Below, piece by piece: positions 46,001 through 54,446 of a stretch of 64,000 bases of DNA (within the stretch, counting starts at the first letter, position 1; each line of letters starts with the position of its first letter). Position numbers and translations under genes: made by a program. Origin of the DNA: Mactra quadrangularis (Eukaryota; Mollusca; Bivalvia; Venerida; Mactridae); assembly GCA_025267735.1 (NCBI GenBank), contig CM046304.1, forward strand, positions 3,720,001 to 3,784,000, written 5' to 3'. Below the pieces are notes generated by a model. The model saw nothing but the letters and a program-made list of their open reading frames with translations, did not search any database and was not told the DNA's origin.

Positions 46001-49000
46001 ATGCGACATTATTATACGGAATAGTCCAAATGCCCTATAAGATTTTTACCAATCGAAGCTTAACGACTGGTCTTTTCTTAGAAAATTCCTGGAAATGTGG
46101 AAATGTCATCTTGGGCTTTGATTACACCAAAGTGACTTTTCGTAGTTTTTAATACAAAGTGCAAAGAAGTCGTATAAATGCACGAAAGATGTGGAGAGGC
46201 GGAGAGGCGTGTGTTAGATGGCGTAGCTGTAAGCCTAAAGCATGTCTGGCTAGAATAAAAGGTTGTCGTTGATTTTTGTTAAGGTGGGATGCTCGCTGTA
46301 AATTTACAAAGTAATAAGTTTAATAAACATATAAGGTAGGTTGGTCGCCGTCAATTACAAAACAATAAGCGTTGTAAAACAATGGTAAATCTTAGTAAAA
46401 GTAGAATATATTTAAAATTGTATTTTAGAGTCTAAGTTTCATGCCAAAACCCGCTCCTAGAGCACACATGTCTATAGATCGAGGGGATCGTAGGTTCGAT
46501 TCCCGGACAGGGCATACTTTCGTGGCATTTGGTCGAGAAATATTTTCTACGGTCATTTTCCATCCTATGTCTGATTCTGAATCATGTAGGGCAGTTGTCA
46601 ATCACTGATGCTACTATCCGCCTATTTACTTGATAACTGCTAAATTTAGAGATTTCGCCTTTCACAGAACGGTGAGTAGGTTGTGATAGTGGCCGCTGTG
46701 ATATGACCTATGCAATGTGTTGCTACGGCGTTAAACCCAACGAAAAAGAGAGACACAGTGTAGGGCCACTCTCCGTAAGCAGATATCCTGTAGAGCGTTG
46801 TCGTACAGGCTCTCTACTTTCTCCGTGGAAGGTCACGTCGAGATGAACTTTGTGTCGACCAATCAATGCATAGCTTTCATCTAGACGAAAACAGTATTAA
46901 ACACATTTTGATTTCGTAATTTCCTTTTTAGACCAAGGTTTGCATGCTAATTTAACAGCGGTATTATTCACAGTCTGCGATTGGGCGGCTCATTTTAAAT
47001 TGCGTGACGTAGACGATGTAAACAAGTTACGTATCATAACAATTTCGTCTTGAATATCATGAAGAGAAAAGGTCACCTGAACGTGACCTTCTTTTGGAAA
47101 AGGCCAGATCTAAATTAGCGAGTATGCGAGTGTAAAATTTTAGATCGGATTTTAATCAGATTGGTGTAGGACTTACCTGGTATACTTCTCTGTAATCTCA
47201 GGGTTCTGTACAGTGTTAGAATCTCTTTTACCTGGACTGTCAAAACTATTTAGCCATCCTTTAGCGTTCATGATGTCATCTACAGCTGAGAGAGCACAGT
47301 GATGACTGTTTAAACCAAATCTACAAGTTCTTTTCCTAAAACAAGTGAAAATATACATTATAATGTCTGTACATTTTTCGCTAAAACAGAATTATCATCT
47401 ATAAATAAAGCCCCATTATCAAGAATCATAATCTCCATAAACTGCAAGGAATATCGGCATTAATCAAACTACTCTAATGCTGAAAAACAATTTTGATAAA
47501 TAAGAGTATTGCTTAAACATTTTTATGCTATTTCAAAGCGAAAGTAGATCGAAACCAAAAGTAGAATTTGGCCGCCAATACTTGATATTTTTGATCTCAG
47601 AAAATCTAATATTAAGATTTGTTGTAGAAAAACCTTCCTCCAGACATGATTAAGCTCTACACAATTTTGGATCATATAAATATATAGTCAACGTAGTGAA
47701 ATCTCATTTAAGGACCCAATTTTACGAATGAGGTCTTTGTCAATCGTCAACTTAGAAAGCAAAATTATTTGAAATACTTATTGTGTCTCTTTTGCATGTT
47801 ATATTTTGATAATGTCACGGTTTTAGGACAATTTTCACGTCGGCTGTCAGTAAATATATATTTATATAGTGGCTTTAACATATTCAAATTTAACTAGATT
47901 ACAAAATTGACGCATAGTAACTCTGTGAATGTTTTATGGGAAGTTTTTTTATCAAATTTTCTGATACAATAGCATCAACTATAGAACTTTTATTACCAAA
48001 CTTTCATACTTAATTAGCCTTCCTAGAATTCCTAATCTTTAAAATATTTGAAATAAACAAGTATTTAAATTAGAAATACTTGTACGCCAGACGCATGACG
48101 AACTTATGTTTTGCGAGTTAGTCTGAGGCCATTTTTAATATAATACATGAATAATTAAATTCTAGTTTACGGTTCAGACCTATCTTACATTATTTGTCAA
48201 TCATCTCCCAGAAAATTTATTGAATTATCGGGAAATCTCGTTGAATATACGAGATTTCGATATCAATATTCTATATAATACTTGTAACAATGGCATGGTA
48301 TAATAATTCAATGAAATCTGTGACATCGTGTGAAGTCGTTAATATCCGTTAGTTTTCGTGATATAACTTAATAAAGTTTGTAACTTGTTCGTGTTAATCT
48401 GACTAACTCCCGTTAGTTTTCGTGAGACTAAATAACAGTTTCATTCGGTAACTTGTTCGTGTAAAGTCGACAATCTCCGCTAGTTTCCTCCATTAATAAG
48501 GTATAAGGAGAAGTTTCCGGCCTTATGAAAGGGTAGGCGAGTACTGCTTATAGACAAGGGTCCAGGAAAGCTAGGTTAGGTGCGCTGGACGCCGTTATGT
48601 GACCTTTACAATGTGTTGCTAAGGCGTTAAACCCAACAAAAACAACAAAAATATTGTATCACGCAAGTCAATGTCCACTGAGTGCTCCACTGTATGTCTG
48701 CTACAATATTGTGGTAGCGTATATAGATATAGTATAAAATATTAAACTACTCACTGATATTGAGCTAGGTCATCATCCAGGCTAGATATTGTATCACGTA
48801 GGTCAGATATACCACCGATAGGTCTACCATCATCATCACTTATATACCTGAAATATTCACACAAATGTTTTCATTTTTATTTCCATATGTTACATAAAAA
48901 ATATCTTATGGCTATCTGAAATATACATACAAATATCTTTATTTTCATGAGTGTCATGACAAATTCTTTCTTCAAGGATGTTTGAGTTGCGCCACCTTCT

Positions 49001-50120
49001 GTTTCAGTGTTGGTACATGATTAGTATGTATCTTGGAATGTGTCAGCGTAAAGCTGAAAAAAAGTGGTCAAATTTGCTTATGTCCAAACTCGGAAAGAAG
49101 TAAATGGTAAATTTGTGGTACCGGTCTGGCAGCAGAAATAAGGTTTAAAAAGCAAATTCTTTGAAACATTTCTGATGATAATATTTATAAAATGTGTAAA
49201 AATACAGACTCCTGTTTGGTGATATAAATGACAATTGGTCACTTTTTGGGCCAAATATGAGCGTGCTTGATCAACAAGTAATCATAACACGGTCTGATAA
49301 CACCAAGGAGATTGAGACCTGAAGCAGTGGTTACACAAAATTCTTATAAAATCAATTATCATAAGTCAAATTCATAATTTTGCAGTTCAATGTCAGAAGA
49401 ATAATAAAACAAACTACGATTTGATATTTAAAGGGTAGACAAAATTCTACATAATGCGATAATATTTGAAATTGATAGGCCAAAAATGACGATATAACTA
49501 TTGCTTTTTGCTTTTGACTTACGATACTTTTCGTCGTAAGATGCTTTGTGAAAAAGCGCCACGGAATTGTGGCATAGATAAGTGGTATAGTTAATTTTTT
49601 CTCAACCGTCAGACAAAGCATGATAATGGCCGCGCCCTAAATAATGATTTAGGTAATGGATAATTATGCTTACAAATAAACATTTCTCACTTCACATGCT
49701 TAAATCAAAGGATCATTGTACAAGAATTACAGCGGATACCTGTTTTTAGTTGTTTGGTTACATTAATTTATGCTAAATAAAGCATCCGAAATTATAATGA
49801 GACTAATTCACGTCTGAATTGTGTTCACCACGAGACATGGTTTTGGTTAATCGTTCGCTAAATATACGAGCAATCAGAAAAAATCGACTTCGAATGACTT
49901 ACATAGTACCAAACTCCTACTAAAGTAACCATTGTCTGTCAGCAAATGATCATGCAAAATTGAGAAAACGTGAACGAAAAAAGGTGTTACCTGAATAATA
50001 ACGGAGGGGGACAGCCATGATCGTGCTTTGCCTGATCCGATCACGATAGTTGTAAGGGACAGGTTATCAAGAATACTTACTGATAACTTTCTTGATGTAA
50101 ATCGTTTGTTTGTATAGTAG
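39949..50120 (-). CDS. CALC: Calcitonin-type neuropeptide precursor, five 3' coding exons (5' end not found)
   Basis: Minus-strand exons in order: 50120-50081, 48847-48755, 47335-47177, 44363-44274, 40081-39949 (with stop). Every border is GT-AG, and every exon after the first begins with one base and all before the last end with two bases of a split codon. The joined frame encodes an acidic propeptide, then a first calcitonin-like peptide flanked by KR and GKR, a basic-bounded linker, and a second calcitonin-like peptide flanked by KR and GKRRRR. Both peptides have an N-terminal Cys pair and end Ser-Pro-Gly, the Gly being the expected amide donor, giving Pro-amide as in calcitonins. Such peptides act through class B G-protein-coupled receptors. 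The signal-peptide exon lies upstream and was not identified, so the entry is 5' partial. Confidence 0.9.
40371..40957. mobile_element. Long-arm inverted-repeat element, family M3, copy 2
   Basis: Same arms and core (GTTACGGCAGGTCTATGCAT). It sits in the calcitonin intron about 290 bp upstream of exon E (in the gene's direction). Confidence 0.75.
42532..42562. repeat. Short perfect palindrome
   Basis: CGATGAAAATATAAA and TATATTTTCATCG form a 13-14-bp stem. Confidence 0.7.
43616..43753. repeat. Large palindrome in the 42.5-44.0 kb foldback cluster
   Basis: AATATTAGGTTAGTGTCAAT and its inverse (ATTGGCACTAACCTAATATT) flank inner arms GTTTATCCGGC/GCCGGATAAAC and AAAGGTTTATTCG/CGAATAAACCTTT. Confidence 0.8.
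43889..44037. repeat. Second large palindrome in the same cluster
   Basis: TATTCGTCAACTTTGGTGTA and TACACCGAAGTTGAAGAATA as outer arms; inner arms GAACTCAGAAAGTGACATTT and inverse, with CACTCGTGGCTATGCCACTC near the centre. Confidence 0.8.
44274..44363 (-). CDS. CALC: Calcitonin precursor exon D: linker with basic cleavage site
   Basis: 90-nt exon, acceptor TTTATTTCAG, donor AAAAC|GTAAGT, same phase as its neighbours. Encodes ILEDILRKR and then a 21-residue segment starting QHLAVLKQIL, ending NFKT just before the KR of exon E. Cleavage at RKR and KR would free this segment. It resembles no peptide I know. Confidence 0.8.
44810..45425 (+). mobile_element. SINE family S4, copy carrying a nested element
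   Basis: Head and body at 44810-44974 (CCGGGTTCGAATCAC, CACTCCACCCAG) and tail at 45315-45425 (AGTCGGTTAACGTGTATAAG), separated by the 44975-45314 element. Confidence 0.7.
44975..45314. mobile_element. Inverted-repeat element nested in a SINE
   Basis: Ends CAGTCCCATAAA and TTTTATGGGACTG. It is richer in G/C than its surroundings, with CCGTACGGGC-type words near both ends. Confidence 0.65.
46450..46748 (+). mobile_element. SINE family S3, plus-strand copy
   Basis: GTAGGTTCGATTCCCGGACA (box B), GGGCATACTTTCGTGG body, and tail GTGTTGCTACGGCGTTAAAC. In the calcitonin intron between exons D and C. Confidence 0.75.
46768..47162 (+). repeat. Interspersed repeat R-A, copy beside calcitonin exon C
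   Basis: Full-length copy ending GGATTTTAATCAGATTG, 14 bp from the border of calcitonin exon C (on its donor side, because that gene is on the minus strand). Confidence 0.8.
47177..47335 (-). CDS. CALC: Calcitonin precursor exon C: calcitonin-like peptide 1
   Basis: 159-nt exon, acceptor TTTTAG, donor CCAG|GTAAGT. KR is followed by TCRFGLNSHHC, a helix-like middle with GWLNSFDSPG, and KR. The predicted mature form is 32 residues with Pro-amide and a Cys-x8-Cys ring. A C-terminal flanking stretch (DSNTVQNPEITEKYT) follows. A 400-bp interspersed repeat ends about 14 bp past the donor. Confidence 0.92.
47530..47590 (+). repeat. Short shared box, copy 3
   Basis: CGAAAGTAGATCGAAACC and AAAGTAGAATTTGGCCGCCA, in the calcitonin intron between exons B and C. 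Confidence 0.5.
48483..48650 (+). mobile_element. SINE family S2, headless copy
   Basis: GGAGAAGTTTCCGGCCTTAT and AAAGCTAGGTTAGGTGCGCT, with the tail ending in AACAAAAACAACAAA. In the calcitonin intron between exons C and B. Confidence 0.65.
48755..48847 (-). CDS. CALC: Calcitonin precursor exon B (acidic propeptide)
   Basis: 93-nt exon, acceptor AATATTTCAG, donor TATCA|GTGAGT. Encodes YISDDDGRPIGG and then LRDTISSLDDDLAQY. The Asp-rich composition is typical of neuropeptide propeptides. It can join in frame to either calcitonin exon. Confidence 0.82.
49355..49560. mobile_element. Inverted-repeat element, family M9, copy 2
   Basis: CAGTTCAATGTCAGAAGAAT, ACAAAATTCTACATAATG and CTTACGATACTTTTCGTCGT, with the family tail GTGAAAAAGCGC. 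Confidence 0.55.
50081..50120 (-). CDS. CALC: Calcitonin precursor exon A (propeptide)
   Basis: 40-nt exon, acceptor GTGTTTCAG, donor TATCA|GTAAGT. Encodes TIQTNDLHQESY in the frame required by the next exon. It needs an upstream exon ending with one base of a codon. Support is the strong splice sites and phase, not similarity. Confidence 0.7.
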
Positions 50121-50424
50121 CTGAAACACGCCTTGATATAATATATATAAAATATATTAAAACTGTTATCACTGAGTTTTGTCGATAATACATTTCCTTG
50201 ACCCTGAAAATATAAAACATAAATAAATTACAATTTGTTTAAATGAAATAACGGAATCGAATTTACCATGCACTACCATTTTAAAACCTTGACTTTTGGT
50301 GTATGCCAAATGCTTTCCATGCACATAGAAACTCCATTCTGTAAGCTCAGTCGGTCGCAAGTCTGATCATAGCAGCCAGTACAAACTACATGTATATGAA
50401 TAAATAATACATGTAACTAGGTAA

Positions 50425-51163
50425 ACTGACACGCAAAAAAACTATACACTCAGTAAAAGACAAAATTCACATACAAAGTTCAATATCCTTCTTTAGCCAA
50501 ATCTATTTTCCACACATCTATATGTAAATTTCATTAAAGTTTAGTCAATATCCTAAGCATAATTAACATTTAAAGAGAAAGGAACGCAAAGTAAAAGTTG
50601 CAGACGTTCTTTGTTTTTCTTTGTTTGTATTGAATTAGGAAAAAAATCCAATCGACGTCATTAGACGTTACGGCAGGTCTATGCGTTTACGATTGCTTGC
50701 CGTGATCCGTAGTCGTGATGGACATTAACAGATCTGATATTGATGTATAATCACATAATTAAACACCTTTCCTAAGTTGATACTAACACGCAAGTAAAAG
50801 AGTTAAATAATGTGATTATACATCAATATCAGATCTGTTAAGTCCATCACGTCTACGGATCACGGCAAGCAATCGTAAACGCATAGACCTGCCGTAACGT
50901 CTAATGACGTCGATGGGATTATTGAAATAAATTCCTAACTTAATACAAACAAAGAAAAAAGAGAACATCTGCAACTTTAACTTTGCGTTCTTCTCTCTTT
51001 AAATGTTAATTATGCTTAAGATATTAACTAAACTTTAATGAAATTTACATAGACATGTGTCAAATAGATTTGGCTAAAGAGTGATACCAAACATACCTAC
51101 ATTAAATTGAACTTTGTATGTGATTTTATCTTTTACTGATTGTATAGTTTTTTGCGTGTCAGT
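50425..51163. mobile_element. Long-arm inverted-repeat element, family M3, copy 3 with duplicated core
   Basis: Ends CTGACACGCAAAAAAACTAT and ATAGTTTTTTGCGTGTCAGT. The core normally present once occurs twice, inverted (50655-50765 and 50807-50925), so the whole 740 bp is one large palindrome. Confidence 0.8.
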
Positions 51164-51500
51164 ATATATTATTCAGAAAATGGTGAGAAATTTTGAAGGA
51201 CATCGTACATGTTTGAATAAAGGTCTACATTCTGTCATGAATGGCTCAAGTAAAATAACTCAGAAACAAAATTTAATTTAGATTTTATTCCGTGTCGCTT
51301 CACTCCAACTGGTAATCAAATTACAAAAATGTATGTATATTCAGAAATAGAATCTAGCAAGTTTCGTCTTAGAAAGCTCATCCTAAGCTCGTTGAAACTA
51401 TTATGTTTTCTCCTTTGAGAAAGTTCTATCACCGAATATTTGATAGTTCAATTAACCAAACAATAAAAAATATACGCTTTGATACCTTTTTCTACTAAAC

Positions 51501-51868
51501 TATGGTGGCAGATTTATGCCATGTCGTATTTTCGTTTCTTTTGGCGAAGAAACGAAAACACTAAGACACGACAAATCCATGGTTTGCCGTATCTTCGTCT
51601 TTTCGTTTCTTCGGTTCTTCGCTACAAAGAAACGAACACACGACAAAATAAATACAACAATACGACAGATGAAATGTGTCGTGTTTTCGCCTTACTTCTG
51701 TCGTATCTTCGTCTTTTCGTTTCTTCGTGGCAAAAAAACCCGAAAAGACGAAGATACGACAAACTATGGATTTGCCGTGTTTTCGCCCTTCATCTGTCGT
51801 ATCTTCGTCTTTTCGCTTCTTCGAGGCAAAGAAACGAAAATACGATATGGCATAAATCTGCCACCATA
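51501..51868. mobile_element. Large hairpin element with M4-type ends and internal repeats
   Basis: Inverted ends TATGGTGGCAGATTTATGCC with a GTCGTATTTTCGTTTCTT extension. The interior is many direct and inverted copies of CGTATCTTCGTCTTTTCGTT. Frames of up to 170 codons here on both strands come from the repeats, not from a gene. Confidence 0.85.
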
Positions 51869-52013
51869 ACAAAACAATGGAATTATCTTAGAGAGAGAAA
51901 GAACTGTCAGGTTAAAATCATTTTGAGAATTTTGAATACAATTAGACAAAATTTGAAATACAGTCTCCAAACCTACGCCTCGGAAATATAGCACAGTGCA
52001 TACCGCATTTAAC

Positions 52014-52220
52014 CTGCAGCGTGTTCAATTACCCCGAACGTTCCGAAACGTTCCGTAACGTTAGGGTCGAGACAACTCAACCCGAGAAAACTCATTTCCT
52101 CACTAACGGTTTGAGCTGTTTTAACTTTGGGTTGGGTTATCCATGGGTTGAGTTGTCTACGGGTTGAGTTGTTCCGTTTCCGTAACGTTCGCTAACTGTC
52201 GTTACTGAACACGTTGCTGG
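52014..52220. mobile_element. Inverted-repeat element, family M6, second copy
   Basis: CTGCAGCGTGTTCAATTACC to GTTACTGAACACGTTGC, with the same GGTTGAGTTGTC core. Confidence 0.75.
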
Positions 52221-52659
52221 CGTTCAGAAAATGATTTGTAAAAAATGTAAAAATTAGTTCCACAGAAAAATCACCTTACGTATGTGCATAAGAAAATAGC
52301 TTTGTCATTTACTTTTATGATTCATTGCTTCTAATACATCATGTAAGTAATTAGTGTTTATATCAAGAAGTAATTATATACTTTAAACGTTCAATATTGT
52401 CGTCAATATTAAAACAGAACAGAACAGGTACATGAACAAGAATTTAAACAGAAATACAAATCAAAACAGAGATCAAATACATGTATATACGAAATGTAAT
52501 ATGGATTCAATAGATTCAAATAGAGATTTTTCTCTGAAATTCAGTTTAATAAAGACACAAAATTCATGCATGAGGTCTATTTTTATCTATTGAAAAGTTG
52601 ACTAACCATTGGTTATGTTTAAGTTTGATGAAAAGCCCTGCTACGACATTTTCATCGTT

Positions 52660-52892
52660 CCTAAGAAGGCTAAATCTCTGGATTTAGCTGTTCAGCAGTT
52701 GCTATGAGCATACTTTCGTCAGTAACTGACAACTGCCTGACATTATTTAAAATTAGTGGTAGGAGGAAGAATGGCCACTGAAATTAATTCATGACTAAAT
52801 TTCACGTAAGTATGACTCTACTGGGAATCCAATCCACGACCCCATCGTTAAGCAGACTTGCACGCTACCGACTACCAAGCTAGCGAGAATGG
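52660..52892 (-). mobile_element. SINE family S3, reverse copy lacking the tail
   Basis: CTCTGGATTTAGCTGTTCAG and CTGACAACTGCCTGACATTA match the S3 body in reverse. The head is decayed. Confidence 0.6.
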
Positions 52893-52972
52893 CTTCGTTC
52901 TTAAATACTTCAAACAGAAACAATTTGAACTATACAATGTCTATATTGACCAAACATTTTTTCCTGGGTTCA

Positions 52973-53241
52973 ACGCCGTGTCAACACAATTTATGTCATT
53001 TTACGGCGACCAGCGCAATAACGTAGCTTTTCTGCACCCTTGTCTATAACCAGTACTCACCTACCCTTCCACAAGGCCGGAAACTTCTCCAAAGTACCTA
53101 ATCAATGGAGGAAAATCGACATTATTGTCAAATTTTCATGAAAGGGTATAACCTCCCCGGATGGGATTCGAACCCGCACCCCCTTCGGGACACGATATTC
53201 CAAATTCTCGCGCACTACCAACTGCGCTTTCGACCGGGGTT
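52973..53241 (-). mobile_element. SINE family S2, reverse copy
   Basis: GGGTTCAACGCCGTGTCAAC at the tail end, then GGGATTCGAACCCGCACC and CGACCGGGG at the head end. Confidence 0.75.
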
Positions 53242-53504
53242 TTGATAAAACAAACCCAATTGTTCAAGGCATTAGAGATGCAAACGCTTAGCAGAGAAAA
53301 AAGAATTTGTCACCTAGGAAACGAAATTGGTTATATATCATTTTTTATCATTAAAGCAATCACCAAGCTACTTGAAAATTAATTGTAAAAATCTACGATA
53401 ATTTTCATGCAATATGTCATCACCAGATGAATGCAATTATACCTGCGTTTGTTACAGTACACTCATTTCCATTGATAACGCAACACTAATACATGCATCT
53501 ACCG

Positions 53505-53945
53505 TAGGAGCAGTGGTTTAATTAGAAGGAAGGGCGCTAAGAGATTGTAAGGTCCGTGGTTCGAACCCCAGTAGAGGCATAGGCAGATCTAGCGGGGGGG
53601 GGGGTTTCGGGTGGTCCGGACCCCCCTAGAATTTTTAAAATGTACCTGTCCATTAGTGTTTTTCTTTACTGTAAGTCATTTTTAAGTAGCATGAAGCAAT
53701 TGTTTTCGGTGTTTAACATAGATTTAATGGTTATGTAGTTTTTTTATTAATTCATGTATGTTGCATTATTTTGCATAATTAGTATAATATGGTTGTGGTT
53801 CGGAAGTTCGAACCCCCCTAGAAAAAAAACCTGGATCCGCCTTGAGGGGCACTGCTAATGTTTTTAGCAAGAAATTTACCTACAGTTGTTCCTCTCCACA
53901 CAAGGAGGTGTAAATGGGTACTGTAAAGGATCTTCTGACAGATTG
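53505..53945 (+). mobile_element. SINE family S4, copy carrying a nested M5 element
   Basis: Head at 53505-53580 (GTGGTTCGAACCCCAG) and body from about 53848 (GTTGTTCCTCTCCACA), interrupted by the M5 element at 53582-53842. Confidence 0.65.
53582..53842. mobile_element. MITE-like element, family M5, nested copy
   Basis: Ends GGCAGATCTAGCGGGGGG and AAACCTGGATCCGCC, with inner C and G runs and the shared core GTAGCATGAAGCAATTG. Confidence 0.7.
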
Positions 53946-54404
53946 TAATTTAAATGATAAGGGTCTAGGGTACAAAATTATTAAGCCGACCGAACATTTT
54001 CATTGAAGCAAATTTTAAATCGCAATTTGGTTTGAATAATATTTACTCGACTTTTAAAATCAGTAGGGTTAATGTATGCGTCCCTAACAGTTGAATAAAA
54101 TGCTAAAATTAAACGACAAACGTTGACTTGTTGCGTTATAAATGTACAACCGTATACATTCAACTAGCAACAATCAACGCCAATCAGTAACGGACGATCA
54201 AGAAAATTAATTAGGAAATAAATCACTACATACTTTTCGCGTGTCTAGTAATTTCTAAAATATCTTATAGATAACAGTATCATGCGGACGATATATATAT
54301 TAAAATAACAAAAGTTATTAATGGAGTACAGGTTTATAGCTTGATTAATTGTTTTATAGTTTCCGAAGTTCGTCGGTTAATTCGGCTAATAGTTTGGTGA
54401 AACA

Positions 54405-54446
54405 CGGGCGGGCGGGCGGGCGGGCGGGCGGGCAATCGGGCGGGCG
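54405..54446 (+). repeat. GGGC repeat, possible G-quadruplex
   Basis: Eight or more GGGC units, briefly interrupted by AATC. G-runs of three at one-base spacing fit G-quadruplex rules. The following 200 bp (54447-54660) looks like part of a repeat, but I cannot name it. Confidence 0.85.

Noticed and set aside
45844..46152. 102-codon plus-strand frame
   Set aside because: No recognised motif, no splice support, and length is within chance for AT-rich DNA; it lies in a calcitonin intron on the opposite strand.
51479..51994. Overlapping open frames of 76-170 codons on both strands
   Set aside because: They arise from the inverted 20-bp words of the hairpin element; the translations are repetitive (RIFVFS-type) and mirror each other across strands.
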